The notes beneath the pieces were generated by a model. It saw only the letters and a program-made list of their open reading frames with translations. It ran no database searches and was not told the DNA's origin. A stretch of 33,192 nucleotides of DNA from an uncultured bacterium (lineage in GTDB: Bacteria > Cyanobacteriota > Vampirovibrionia > Gastranaerophilales > Gastranaerophilaceae), in the NCBI GenBank assembly GCA_902796305.1, contig CADBOJ010000043.1:1-33192 (forward strand), in the 5' to 3' direction. The stretch's first letter is position 1. The number at the start of each line of letters is the position of its first letter. Shown one piece after another: positions 23,302 to 31,440 of the stretch. The position numbers and the translations under genes are program-made.

Positions 23302-24005
23302 TGTTTCAGCATATATTTAATACTTACACCCAATACCCCAAAACCGTATATGATTGAGTCTTTTAAATTTATAGAGCTGGAAACATTTTCATAAATACAG
23401 GGGCAGGCTATTTCGCCTATTTTAAAATTATTAGCTATAATATCTGCAAGTATTTGATTATCAAAAACAAAGTTGTTACTGTATTTGTTATAATCAATAT
23501 TTTCTAATGTATACCTTGAAAAAGCCCTGTATCCCGTATGGTATTCTGATAATTTTTTATTAAAAATTAAGTTTTGAAATTCGGTTAAAAATCTGTTCGC
23601 AAAGTATTTGTATTTCGGCATTTTACTGAATTTTGCCGAATTATTTAAAAATCTTGAAGCTAAAACGCAATCATATTTTTCATTTACCACCTTGTTTGCA
23701 AGTTCGCAAGAAATCTCGGGCTTATATTGTCCGTCGGGATGAAGCATTATAATAACATCTGCCCCTGCTTTTAATGCTTCATTGTAGCAGGTTTTTTGAT
23801 TTGCTCCGTAACCAAGGTTTTTATTATGGCAAATTGTTTTAATTCCTAAACTTTTAGAAATATCTACCGTATCGTCGGTCGAAAAATCATCAACAAGAAT
23901 AATCTCATCCGCAAAACCGTCTGGAATTTTTTTGAATGTTTCTTTTAAAGTTGCCTGCGCATTATACGCAGGCAACACTATAACTATTTTTTTATTGTTT
24001 ATCAA
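23280..24005 (-). CDS. Family 2 glycosyltransferase
   Basis: The 241 aa protein has the GT2 fold of dolichyl-phosphate-mannose-synthase-like enzymes: IVIVLPAYNAQATLKETF, ADEIILVDDFSTDDTVD (DxD-type sugar-nucleotide site), NLGYGANQKTCYNEAL, VIIMLHPDGQYKPE with the second acidic motif, and GYRAFSRYTLENI. These transfer a sugar from a nucleotide donor to lipid or polymer. No membrane segments are seen, and the C-terminus (YMLKHFKTPHK) is short. The start is TTG at 24005, with AAGGGA about 9 nt upstream; 16 bp separate it from the aspS stop. A perfect 10-bp inverted repeat (23950-23959, 23967-23976) lies at codons 10-19. Confidence 0.88.
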   Translation of the reverse strand: MINNKKIVIVLPAYNAQATLKETFKKIPDGFADEIILVDDFSTDDTVDISKSLGIKTICHNKNLGYGANQKTCYNEALKAGADVIIMLHPDGQYKPEISCELANKVVNEKYDCVLASRFLNNSAKFSKMPKYKYFANRFLTEFQNLIFNKKLSEYHTGYRAFSRYTLENIDYNKYSNNFVFDNQILADIIANNFKIGEIACPCIYENVSSSINLKDSIIYGFGVLGVSIKYMLKHFKTPHK

Positions 24006-24021
24006 AAATTTTATCCCTTAA

Positions 24022-25797
24022 TTATACTTTCGGAAGATTTCTTAATTTTAAATGTAATTCTCTAAGCTGTTCTTCACTTGCACTTGACGGGGCATTTGTC
24101 ATTAAGTCTTTTGCGGCTGAATTTTTCGGGAATGCTATAACTTCTCTTATGGAATTTGCCCTTAAAAGAAGAGCTACAAGTCTGTCCAATCCGATAGCCA
24201 AACCGCCGTGAGGAGGAGTTCCGTACTTAAAGGCATCAATCATAAATTCAAATTTTTCTTTAATATCTTCTTCCGTTAAGCCCAATGCATTAAACACTTT
24301 TCTTTGAATTTCGGCATCATGAATTCTTATTGAACCTCCGCCAAGTTCATTGCCGTTATATACGATATCGTATGCTATTGATTTAACATTACCTTTATCG
24401 TTTTCAAGTTTATCAAGGTCTTCCTTGCAAGGCATAGTGAACGGATGGTGCATTGACTTATATGTTTTATCTTCAAAACTGTATTCAAATAGCGGAAAGT
24501 CAACCACCCATAATAAATCATGTTTTGATTTGTCAATCATACCGAGTTTTTCGCCAAAGTATAGTCTGAATCTTCCGAGTACATCAAATACTATTTGAGG
24601 AAAATCCGCTACAAAGAATACTATATCGCCATTTTTGGCGTCTGCCCTTGTTTGAATTTCTTTAATCTGGTCTTCATTTAAAAATTTCAATACAGGAGAT
24701 TTAACCGTGCCGTCTTCCATATATGTAATCCAAGCAAGTCCTTTAGCACCGAATGATATTGCAAGGTTTCTGATATCATCCATTTCTTTTCTTGAATATC
24801 CTGCAATTCCGGGAATTTTAATTGCTCTAACCGTTCCGCCCTGATTTATTACGGCTTTAAAAGCTTCAAAAGTCGAAGCTTGCATAATATCGGTTACATC
24901 GAACAGCTCTAAACCAAAACGTGTATCCGGTTTATCCGAACCAAATCTGTCCATTGCTTCTTTATAGGTTATTCTTCTAAACGGAGCATGAACTTCAACT
25001 CCTGCTGCTTCAAATGCTTTTTCAACCAAGCCCTCTGTCATTTTAATAACGTCATCCTGACTTACAAAGGACATTTCCATATCAACCTGTGTAAATTCAG
25101 GCTGTCTGTCTGCTCTAAGGTCTTCATCTCTGAAACATTTTGCTATTTGATAATATTTTTCAAAACCTGATACCATAAGCAATTGTTTAAAAATTTGAGG
25201 CGATTGAGGTAATGCATAGAATTTTCCATCATGAATACGTGACGGAACAAGATAATCTCTTGCGCCTTCGGGGGTTGCTTTTATTAAAATCGGAGTTTCA
25301 ACCTCCATAAAATCAAGACCGTTTAGGTAATTTCTAATGGCAGTTACAATTTTGTGACGAAGTTTAAAATTGTTTATCATTTTTTCACGTCTTAAATCCA
25401 AATATCTGTATTTAAGACGAACATCTTCGGATACATTATCATCATCCAATACAAAAGGTAATGTCTGAGCAGATGATAAAACATTAACTTTATCGGGATA
25501 CATTTCAATTGTACCTGTTTTTAATTTATCATTTATTGTGTCATCGGGTCTTTTGGAAATTTTTCCCTCAACCTGAATAACATATTCGGGTTTTATTTTA
25601 GACAGGACTTTATGCACCTCGGGATTAATTTGCGGATCGGCTACAAGCTGAAATAAGCCGGTTTTATCTCTTAATTCAACAAAAATAATTCCGCCCAAAT
25701 CTCTTATTGTTGATGCCCAGCCTGCCAGTGTTGTAACTTCTCCGATGTTGCTTACTTCTACTTCGGTACAACTTTTCTTTTTATAGGTTAATTCCAT
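24022..25797 (-). CDS. aspS: Aspartate-tRNA ligase (bacterial type)
   Basis: Class II synthetase. The 591 aa length is the bacterial type with OB-fold anticodon-binding domain (about 1-105), catalytic core and insertion domain. Motif 2: AKCFRDEDLRADRQPEFTQV; the flipping loop GARDYLVPSR; motif 3 region: GGGSIRIHDAEIQRK and GTPPHGGLAIGLDRLVALLL. Conserved GWASTIRDLGGIIFVELRDK at the N-terminus. AGGAG precedes the ATG. It may be co-transcribed with pth (83 bp upstream) and the glycosyltransferase (16 bp downstream). Discriminating or non-discriminating specificity cannot be told here. Confidence 0.97.
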   Translation of the reverse strand: MELTYKKKSCTEVEVSNIGEVTTLAGWASTIRDLGGIIFVELRDKTGLFQLVADPQINPEVHKVLSKIKPEYVIQVEGKISKRPDDTINDKLKTGTIEMYPDKVNVLSSAQTLPFVLDDDNVSEDVRLKYRYLDLRREKMINNFKLRHKIVTAIRNYLNGLDFMEVETPILIKATPEGARDYLVPSRIHDGKFYALPQSPQIFKQLLMVSGFEKYYQIAKCFRDEDLRADRQPEFTQVDMEMSFVSQDDVIKMTEGLVEKAFEAAGVEVHAPFRRITYKEAMDRFGSDKPDTRFGLELFDVTDIMQASTFEAFKAVINQGGTVRAIKIPGIAGYSRKEMDDIRNLAISFGAKGLAWITYMEDGTVKSPVLKFLNEDQIKEIQTRADAKNGDIVFFVADFPQIVFDVLGRFRLYFGEKLGMIDKSKHDLLWVVDFPLFEYSFEDKTYKSMHHPFTMPCKEDLDKLENDKGNVKSIAYDIVYNGNELGGGSIRIHDAEIQRKVFNALGLTEEDIKEKFEFMIDAFKYGTPPHGGLAIGLDRLVALLLRANSIREVIAFPKNSAAKDLMTNAPSSASEEQLRELHLKLRNLPKV

Positions 25798-25880
25798 TGT
25801 GTGTCCTCTCCTAAATAAAAATTACAATTATGCATTAATTATAAAATAAACAAAACAAATTGAAAATAAAGTATAAAAAA

Positions 25881-26435
25881 TTAAATAATCTTCCCGTTAT
25901 ATTTGCATTGAGCTTTTTCAATCCCCTCTTTCAACCAGCATTCTACGGCATCAACGGCAATTTTTGCCATTTTTTCAACCCCTGTAAGTTCTTCTTTTGA
26001 AAAATTTGAAAGAACAAAACTGTCTATCGGAATATTAGCAGGAACAGGCCCAACTCCAATTTTTAATCTGTCAAAATCATCCGTTCCTATTCTGTTTATT
26101 ATTGATTTAATACCGTTATGTCCGCCGAATGAGCCGTTTTTTTTCATCCTGAATGTACCAAATTCTATTGTTGCATCGTCATAAATAACAAGAATATCTC
26201 TGTTTGAAAGCTTATAAAAATTCATCATTTCAATAACGGCGTTTCCCGATAAATTCATGTATGTCTTAGGTAAAAGATAAAGTATATCAGCACATTTAGC
26301 AAAAAAAGAATTGAATTTATCCGACAACACCGCATTATTGGCTTTTAAGATTTCATCCATTATTAAAAATCCCGTATTGTGTCTTGTATATTTATATTTT
26401 ATTTCGGGATTTCCGAGTCCTATTATCGCTTTCAT
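25881..26435 (-). CDS. pth: Peptidyl-tRNA hydrolase
   Basis: Pth cleaves peptidyl-tRNA that drops off ribosomes. The 184 aa protein has IGLGNPEIKYKYTRHNTGF, with the catalytic His at about 20 and family Asn residues, then LPKTYMNLSGNAVIEMMNFY, ILVIYDDATIEFGTFRMKKN and GSFGGHNGIKSIINRIGTDD followed by DRLKIGVG, in the family order and usual length. A short purine stretch AGAAG lies before the ATG. It precedes aspS by 83 bp on the same strand. Divergent from the XRE gene with a 143-bp gap. Confidence 0.96.
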   Translation of the reverse strand: MKAIIGLGNPEIKYKYTRHNTGFLIMDEILKANNAVLSDKFNSFFAKCADILYLLPKTYMNLSGNAVIEMMNFYKLSNRDILVIYDDATIEFGTFRMKKNGSFGGHNGIKSIINRIGTDDFDRLKIGVGPVPANIPIDSFVLSNFSKEELTGVEKMAKIAVDAVECWLKEGIEKAQCKYNGKII

Positions 26436-26578
26436 TTTTATTCTTCTTGTTTCGGTTTGTTTTATCTTTTTAATTTAAATTTGAATTAATCAAAGATATT
26501 TATCTTTATCGGTAATTAAAAAATAAATAAAAAAGGTTATTTGTAAGATAACATACAAGACGGAGTAAAATCAATATT

Positions 26579-27148
26579 ATGAATAACACCACATTGAAGA
26601 AGAGTTCAATTCTTGTTAAGGAATTTTTGGAAAAAAATAATGTGCATAAAAAAGAATTTGCAAAAATGATAGGTGTAACTTTATCTTATGTCTATAATTT
26701 GATTGATGAAAATGTCCCTTTTTCGACACGCTCAACAACGCTTGAGCGTATTGCGACTGTTATGGGTATTAATCCGGAAGAATTCATAGAATATCAAATA
26801 CCATCCGAAGTAATAAGCTTTGAAAAAAATTTGTTAAATTTAAAAGATTTGATAAAAGAAAATAATCTTACCGCATTAGAATTTATAAAAAAGTTTGAGG
26901 CTAAAAAAAGACTTGAAATGGTTGATATTTTAAGAGGGGCTCATCCTATAGGAATTGATTTTGATGAATTAAAAAAAATCGGAAATATTTTAAATATGTC
27001 GACTGATGAAGTGTTTGAAATGTGGAAAACCGAATTTATACAGTACTTAAAAAAAGGGAAATTTAACGCTGACAAAAACAAAGAATTACTCGACAGAATA
27101 CTTGAATGCGCACATAAAGCAGTGACTACGGTATACGGTAGTCAATAA
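26579..27148 (+). CDS. XRE-family helix-turn-helix regulator
   Basis: The 189 aa protein has an N-terminal HTH domain (about 8-66): KEFLEKNNVHKKEFAKMIGV then TLSYVYNLIDENVPFSTRST, LERIATVMGINPEEFIEY, the XRE/Cro layout. A second related helical unit follows (about 88-150; LKDLIKENNLTALEFIKKFE...ILNMSTDEVFEMW), so it may have duplicated HTH-like domains. No effector domain is recognised. GGAG lies about 13 nt before the ATG. It is divergent from pth; targets unknown. Confidence 0.8.
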   Translation: MNNTTLKKSSILVKEFLEKNNVHKKEFAKMIGVTLSYVYNLIDENVPFSTRSTTLERIATVMGINPEEFIEYQIPSEVISFEKNLLNLKDLIKENNLTALEFIKKFEAKKRLEMVDILRGAHPIGIDFDELKKIGNILNMSTDEVFEMWKTEFIQYLKKGKFNADKNKELLDRILECAHKAVTTVYGSQ

Positions 27149-27239
27149 TTTAACAAAACTTTACACAAATATCTTCATGCTTGACATTATATTCTACCCT
27201 TTATAACATGTTCTTAAGACTATTATTAAAGGTGATACA

Positions 27240-27794
27240 ATGAAAGGTTCTACATTACACAGATCGGGTTTAACGAGAGAGAAAATGGGTGTGCTTGCAA
27301 GTCTTACAAACGCTGATAAAAAGCAAACCACAAGAGCTCAGTTAAATCAGTACTACAAAACCGCAAAAGCAAAAGAACTTGATTTATTATGGGGCGGTGT
27401 TCAAAGAGGAATGCAAAAAGTTCATAATGTTACAAAAACACCCCAGCAAAAAACTCCCGCAGTATACCTTACAATCGGTTTTATTGCAGGTGCATTATTT
27501 ATGAGCTGTATATTCATAATTGTTTCTCTTGCAACAATTGCACCGAGACCTGAGAAATCAAACCCTGATGTTGCGGTTATAGGCGATACGGTTGCAGCTG
27601 TGCCTGCTGCAGAAACAACATTAAGCAAGGAAAAATATATTGTTAAAAAAGGCGATACGCTAAACGGAATTGCCATAAGATTTTACGGAAGATACAACGA
27701 AGCTAAAATCAAAGAAATTCAAACCATAAACAATATTAAAAACCCTGCTTCATTAAGCATAGGTCAGGAATTAATCATTCCTATCGAAAGATAA
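27240..27794 (+). CDS. Single-pass membrane protein with periplasmic LysM domain
   Basis: The 184 aa protein has a basic cytoplasmic N-terminus (1-73), one membrane helix (about 74-98, VYLTIGFIAGALFMSCIFII then VSLATIA), a short linker and a LysM domain (about 130-182: KYIVKKGDTLNGIAIRFYGR, ending SLSIGQELIIPIER). LysM binds peptidoglycan or chitin, so the protein likely tethers membrane to cell wall or senses it. AAAGGTG precedes the ATG. It ends in a strong bidirectional terminator. No enzymatic domain; partner unknown. Confidence 0.85.
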   Translation: MKGSTLHRSGLTREKMGVLASLTNADKKQTTRAQLNQYYKTAKAKELDLLWGGVQRGMQKVHNVTKTPQQKTPAVYLTIGFIAGALFMSCIFIIVSLATIAPRPEKSNPDVAVIGDTVAAVPAAETTLSKEKYIVKKGDTLNGIAIRFYGRYNEAKIKEIQTINNIKNPASLSIGQELIIPIER

Positions 27795-27818
27795 GTGAAT
27801 ATCATTAAATTAGAGCTT

Positions 27819-27853
27819 AAAACACCAAATCATTAAATATGATTTGGTGTTTT
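27819..27853. terminator. Bidirectional rho-independent terminator
   Basis: Perfect 15-bp stem, arms 27819-27833 and 27839-27853, 5-nt loop, T runs on both strands; placed between the convergent LysM and acyltransferase genes. Confidence 0.85.
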
Positions 27854-27877
27854 AGCATATAAATCCCGCTTAGTATA

Positions 27878-28843
27878 TCAACTCACAATGTCACGCTTCC
27901 ACAAGATATTACGTCTTATGATTTTGGCAGGATTTCCTGCAATAATTACATTCGGTTCATCAAACTTTTTTGCTGCAACGGAATTTGCTCCGAGAACAGA
28001 ACCGTCAGAGATTACCGCTTTCTTCATAACTCTTGTATCGTCCCCAAGCCAAACATGATTTCCTATACGACATTTACCTGCAAAGGCATTAATTATTTCA
28101 CCCGTGGTCATATCGCAAATTTGATGACCGTCGCCACCTACAATTTTGACATTGCTTGCAAGCATACAATCTTCGCCTATTTCGATTTCGCTTGAGCCTT
28201 GATTTGTGAATATATTAGCTGAAATTATGCTTACATCTTTACCGATTTTTATTTTCATATCGGAGGATTCCCCGAAATGTACAAATAAGTCACCTATGTA
28301 ATATTTTGTGGTTTTTATGTCAAAAAGACAGTTTGTTACATTTTGAAAATTAATTGTAATTTTACTGTGGTTTTGCGGTAATTCTATTTTAACTGTATTG
28401 TTTTTGCATTTATCTGTATAGCGTATATTAATTTCTGCGGGTAAATCCCGTTCGGATGCATATTTTTCCGTACCGTTTTCAACTATGATTATCTTGTTGT
28501 CTTTACAAAAAGATTGCACCAGGTCATTTACGGCTATTATTACCTCTTTTTTGTTCTCTTTTGCGGATTGCATAATATCGGATATGTATTCAGGTTCTTT
28601 TAACAGTACAAGCAGAGTGTCATAATTCATATTTGTAATTTCTTCGGGAGGATAAGCGGGAAAATTGTGAAATTTTAAGCCGTTTCTATCCGTATATTTT
28701 TTATCGGCAACACCGATTATATTTAAATTTGATATATTGTTGGATTGAAAAAATTCATCGGCAAGAATACCTGCTCCGTATACTAAAACCCTTTTATTTT
28801 TAGTTTTTTCATATAATTTGTTCAAATAAAATTCTGTCAGCAA
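27878..28843 (-). CDS. Rossmann-module plus left-handed beta-helix acyltransferase
   Basis: The 321 aa protein has an N-terminal nucleotide-binding-like module (about 17-110; KRVLVYGAGILADEFFQSNN then NIIGVADKKY), a linker, and a C-terminal hexapeptide-repeat acyltransferase (about 195-315; IGEDCMLASNVKIVGGDGHQ, CRIGNHVWLGDDTRVMKKAV, GSVLGANSVAAKKF, IIAGNPAKII). The domain order resembles PglD/NeuD-like enzymes and CatB-type O-acetyltransferases that modify sugars; His in GDGHQ is a likely catalytic residue. Start is TTG at 28843, with AGAGGAAG about 10 nt upstream. It is divergent from a radical SAM gene that carries two copies of a very similar N-terminal module. Function in surface glycan modification is inferred. 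Confidence 0.85.
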   Translation of the reverse strand: MLTEFYLNKLYEKTKNKRVLVYGAGILADEFFQSNNISNLNIIGVADKKYTDRNGLKFHNFPAYPPEEITNMNYDTLLVLLKEPEYISDIMQSAKENKKEVIIAVNDLVQSFCKDNKIIIVENGTEKYASERDLPAEINIRYTDKCKNNTVKIELPQNHSKITINFQNVTNCLFDIKTTKYYIGDLFVHFGESSDMKIKIGKDVSIISANIFTNQGSSEIEIGEDCMLASNVKIVGGDGHQICDMTTGEIINAFAGKCRIGNHVWLGDDTRVMKKAVISDGSVLGANSVAAKKFDEPNVIIAGNPAKIIRRNILWKRDIVS

Positions 28844-29003
28844 AACAAGCTTCCTCTAAAATCAGTAAAATTGACTCCTATATTAATTTTAAACTTGATA
28901 TAAAATCATGGCAATAAATTAAAATTACGCTTTTAACAGTCTAAAATTTGAGTTTTTCTTGAAAATACAATATAATCAAACTTATAACCAATAAGGATAA
29001 ATA

Positions 29004-30803
29004 ATGCTAACTAATTTTTTCAAATTCAAAGCTTCTTACCCTGATTTTAGGGAAAAAATGAAGCTCTTTATAAAAAAGTTAAAGAGTAAAAGAGTTATTT
29101 TTTTTGGAATCGGAGAAGAGCTTGAAGAATATTTAAAAAATTACGATTTTAAAAGCCTTAATATTGTTGCACTATGCGATAAAAACGTAAATGAAAACGA
29201 TGTCTTATTTGATATTAAATTAATTCCTCCGGAAAAGATAAAAGATTTTGATTTTGATTATATTTTAATCGCTCAAGATAATCTTAAAAGAGCAAGGAAG
29301 TTTTTAAGCAAAGAGTTAAATATAGATAACAATAAAATTATTGATTTATTGAGAGATGAAGAAATTGAATATGAAATAAATATGAAATATCTTAGAAAAA
29401 TTAATTTTTCTAAGCAACTAAAAAAACTTTCAAAAATAATCACAAATTCCAGAGTTGTAATTTATGGTGCAAATCCGCTTTTTAAGGCAGCAATAGATAA
29501 TTATGATTTTTCAAAACTAAGCATTGTTTCTGTTTGTGATATGAAATTTAAAATGGCAAAAGAAGGTGAAACATATTGCAATATTCCGGTTTGCACCCCT
29601 TGTGAAATTAAAAATTATAAACCGGACTATGTTTTGGTTTTTGAAAAGTACATTCCGTTAGAAATTATGGAACTATTGTATTTTACATCATTAAATGATT
29701 CGGATATAAAAATAATTTCTGCCGTTAAAAAACCTGTTTTAAAGACAATTTATGAAATTATAACCGACAAAAAAGCTCCAAAACAGCCTTCCGATGAAAT
29801 CAAATTTAAAAGAGCGATTAATTTTTTATATAACCGCTACAGCCAAAAATTAAAATATAACACATATTCTCCATACGAAATTCCGACAAGTGCCAGAATT
29901 GAAGCATGTTCAATTTGCCAGCTAAATTGCAGCGAATGCTTTATGAGGAAATATGACCATAGCGCAATAGGTGATGGCTGGCTGAAATTCAGTGATTTTA
30001 AAAGATTTATAGACGAAAATCCAAATATAACAAGGGTTAGTTTGTCAAATAACGGGGAGATATTTTTAAATCCGGAATTGGAGCTTATTTTAGAATATGC
30101 CTATAAAAATAATGTTAAATTAGATGCTTGTACGGGGGTAAACTTAAATACACTATCAGATGAAGTTGCGGAAGCGCTTGTCAAATATCAATTTGATTTT
30201 ATGTATTTATCGATAGACGGCGCAAGTCAGGAAAGTTATTCACAATATCGACGTAAGGGTGATTTTAATAAAGTTATAGAAAATATTAAAAAAATAAATT
30301 TTTATAAAGAAAAGTATAATAGCAAATTCCCCGAAATGTTTTGGAAATACATTTTATTTAACCATAATGAACACGAAATTGTTGAAGCTAAAAAAATTGC
30401 AAAAGAACTGAAAATTCCTATCACTTTTACGCTTCCCTGGGGAGATAATACATTTAAGCCAAGTAACCCCGAATTTGTTAAAAAAGAAACGGGATTACAA
30501 TTCGCATCGGTATCAGAAGGGCAGGAAAAAACCAAGAAAAAAAGAAGTCTTGGACTTTGCGGAAGAGCATTTAGCGCACCGCAAATAAACTATAACGGCG
30601 TGTTGTTAGGTTGTTGTATATTATTTAGGGAGCACTACGGTGTTAATGTTTTTAAAGAAGGTTTTAAAGAAGCACTAAACAGCGCAGAATTTCAAGCATC
30701 AATAAGAATAATAAGGGGAGAACTACCGCCGATAACCGATAATCCATGTACATACTGTAATGAATATGATGCAATTACCGTAAATAACAGTTATTATACA
30801 TAA
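29004..30803 (+). CDS. Radical SAM/SPASM protein with two N-terminal Rossmann-like repeats
   Basis: The 599 aa protein has two related N-terminal modules (about 28-105, KRVIFFGIGEELEEYLKNYD...LNIVALCDK; and about 148-240, SRVVIYGANPLFKAAIDNYD...LSIVSVCDM), then a radical SAM domain with CQLNCSEC (C305, C309, C312), RVSLSNNGEIFLNPE, YLSIDGASQESYSQYRRKGD and a SPASM-type C-terminus with cysteines 519, 537, 538, 582, 585. SPASM enzymes carry auxiliary Fe-S clusters and modify peptides, sugars or other substrates. Here no precursor peptide is visible nearby. AAGGA precedes the ATG. It is divergent from the acyltransferase, whose N-terminal module is similar, so both probably act in one pathway. 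The substrate is unknown. Confidence 0.88.
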   Translation: MLTNFFKFKASYPDFREKMKLFIKKLKSKRVIFFGIGEELEEYLKNYDFKSLNIVALCDKNVNENDVLFDIKLIPPEKIKDFDFDYILIAQDNLKRARKFLSKELNIDNNKIIDLLRDEEIEYEINMKYLRKINFSKQLKKLSKIITNSRVVIYGANPLFKAAIDNYDFSKLSIVSVCDMKFKMAKEGETYCNIPVCTPCEIKNYKPDYVLVFEKYIPLEIMELLYFTSLNDSDIKIISAVKKPVLKTIYEIITDKKAPKQPSDEIKFKRAINFLYNRYSQKLKYNTYSPYEIPTSARIEACSICQLNCSECFMRKYDHSAIGDGWLKFSDFKRFIDENPNITRVSLSNNGEIFLNPELELILEYAYKNNVKLDACTGVNLNTLSDEVAEALVKYQFDFMYLSIDGASQESYSQYRRKGDFNKVIENIKKINFYKEKYNSKFPEMFWKYILFNHNEHEIVEAKKIAKELKIPITFTLPWGDNTFKPSNPEFVKKETGLQFASVSEGQEKTKKKRSLGLCGRAFSAPQINYNGVLLGCCILFREHYGVNVFKEGFKEALNSAEFQASIRIIRGELPPITDNPCTYCNEYDAITVNNSYYT

Positions 30804-31085
30804 TACAATGTTTTTGATTTTCAAAGTTTGCTGTTGGGGATGCAATCCCTTCAAATGTTAAAATTTGGATCCGGAGGGATTCAAGCCCACGACCAAGGGA
30901 TTATGAGTCCCCGGCGCTACCTGCCTCTCATCGGAAGATGTTTAATTTTCCTTGTCGACAGAGTGCCGCAAGTCCGTGACGTCTTAGTCTGTTAAATTTT
31001 CATTTTTTGTCAATGCCTTTGTGTCCTATTCCGATACAAGACTGCGACAATCCGAACTATTCAATTCTACCATAAATTATAATCT
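30804..31085. other. Gene-free stretch with tRNA-like remnant
   Basis: No protein gene is supported. Contents: a short hairpin GGGAT-GCA-ATCCC near 30838-30850, the tRNA-like sequence at 30866-30934 (minus), and GC-rich sequence up to about 31050 that reads as possible structured RNA on the minus strand (CATC-TTCC-GATG tetraloop). Including the doubtful frame at 31086, no confident gene is seen from 30804 to 31440. Confidence 0.45.
30866..30934 (-). tRNA. tRNA-like sequence with CAT anticodon, 5' half degenerate (probable pseudo-tRNA)
   Basis: On the minus strand the 3' half matches a Met/Ile2-type tRNA: anticodon stem GGGGA/TCCCT around loop CTCATAA (anticodon CAT at 30903-30905), variable TGGTC, T arm GTGGG-CTTGAAT-CCCTC, acceptor CGGATCC and discriminator A. 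Defects: T loop CTTGAAT instead of TTCGAAT, one T-stem mismatch, GGTAG present but the D stem does not pair, and no 7-nt acceptor partner upstream. A functional tRNA is unlikely; a remnant, possibly of an integration target, is likelier. Confidence 0.45.
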
Positions 31086-31280
31086 TTGGTCGGTTGTTAC
31101 AAAAAATATAAAGAATATCTTGCAAGTAATGTTCTTGATGCAATACAGGATGATTTAACAACATATAAAGAGGCTCTTGATTTAATTCACCTGTATAAGT
31201 CTTGTGTCGGCGAATTTTCAAAGGTAACTTTTGAAAATATCGAAAGATACATAACCGATAATTGCTCTTTTGAAGAGTAA
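31086..31280 (+). CDS. Doubtful small ORF, possible gene remnant
   Basis: A 64-codon frame with only a TTG start, no ATG inside and no Shine-Dalgarno. The product (starting VGCYKKYKEYLASNVLDA after the first residue, with QDDLTTYKEALDLIHLYKS) looks helical and coding-like, ending EFSKVTFENIERYITDN plus an acidic tail. It may be the 3' part of a lost gene or start at a non-standard codon. It lies in the accessory region between the tRNA-like sequence and the 418 aa gene. No family recognised. Confidence 0.35.
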   Translation: MVGCYKKYKEYLASNVLDAIQDDLTTYKEALDLIHLYKSCVGEFSKVTFENIERYITDNCSFEE

Positions 31281-31377
31281 GGCTTTATGATTAAAGTCTT
31301 AAAAAAACAAAAATACCAAAAATGAGGTGTATAACTTAAATGTAAAGTTTCACTTTAAATGATTATTTCTGTCACTT

Positions 31378-31393
31378 GATATGATTATTTGTA
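31378..31393. repeat. 16-bp direct repeat, left copy
   Basis: GATATGATTATTTGTA; matches 32917-32932 at 15 of 16 positions in the same orientation. The two copies bracket the 418 aa gene. A shorter copy ATGATTATTT also lies about 20 bp upstream of it. Confidence 0.45.
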
Positions 31394-31440
31394 GGAAAAA
31401 ATTTAGCAATTTCGTATAAAAATTTGTTTTTATATATAAT

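Noticed and set aside
30838-31060. Minus-strand GC-rich stretch as tmRNA, RNase P RNA or SRP RNA
   Set aside because: None of their conserved core sequences are present; only the tRNA-like 3' half is recognisable.
31435-31440. TATAAT directly before the ATG of the 418 aa gene as its promoter
   Set aside because: It would start transcription inside the gene, and the next in-frame ATG is at codon 91; the motif is expected by chance in such AT-rich sequence.
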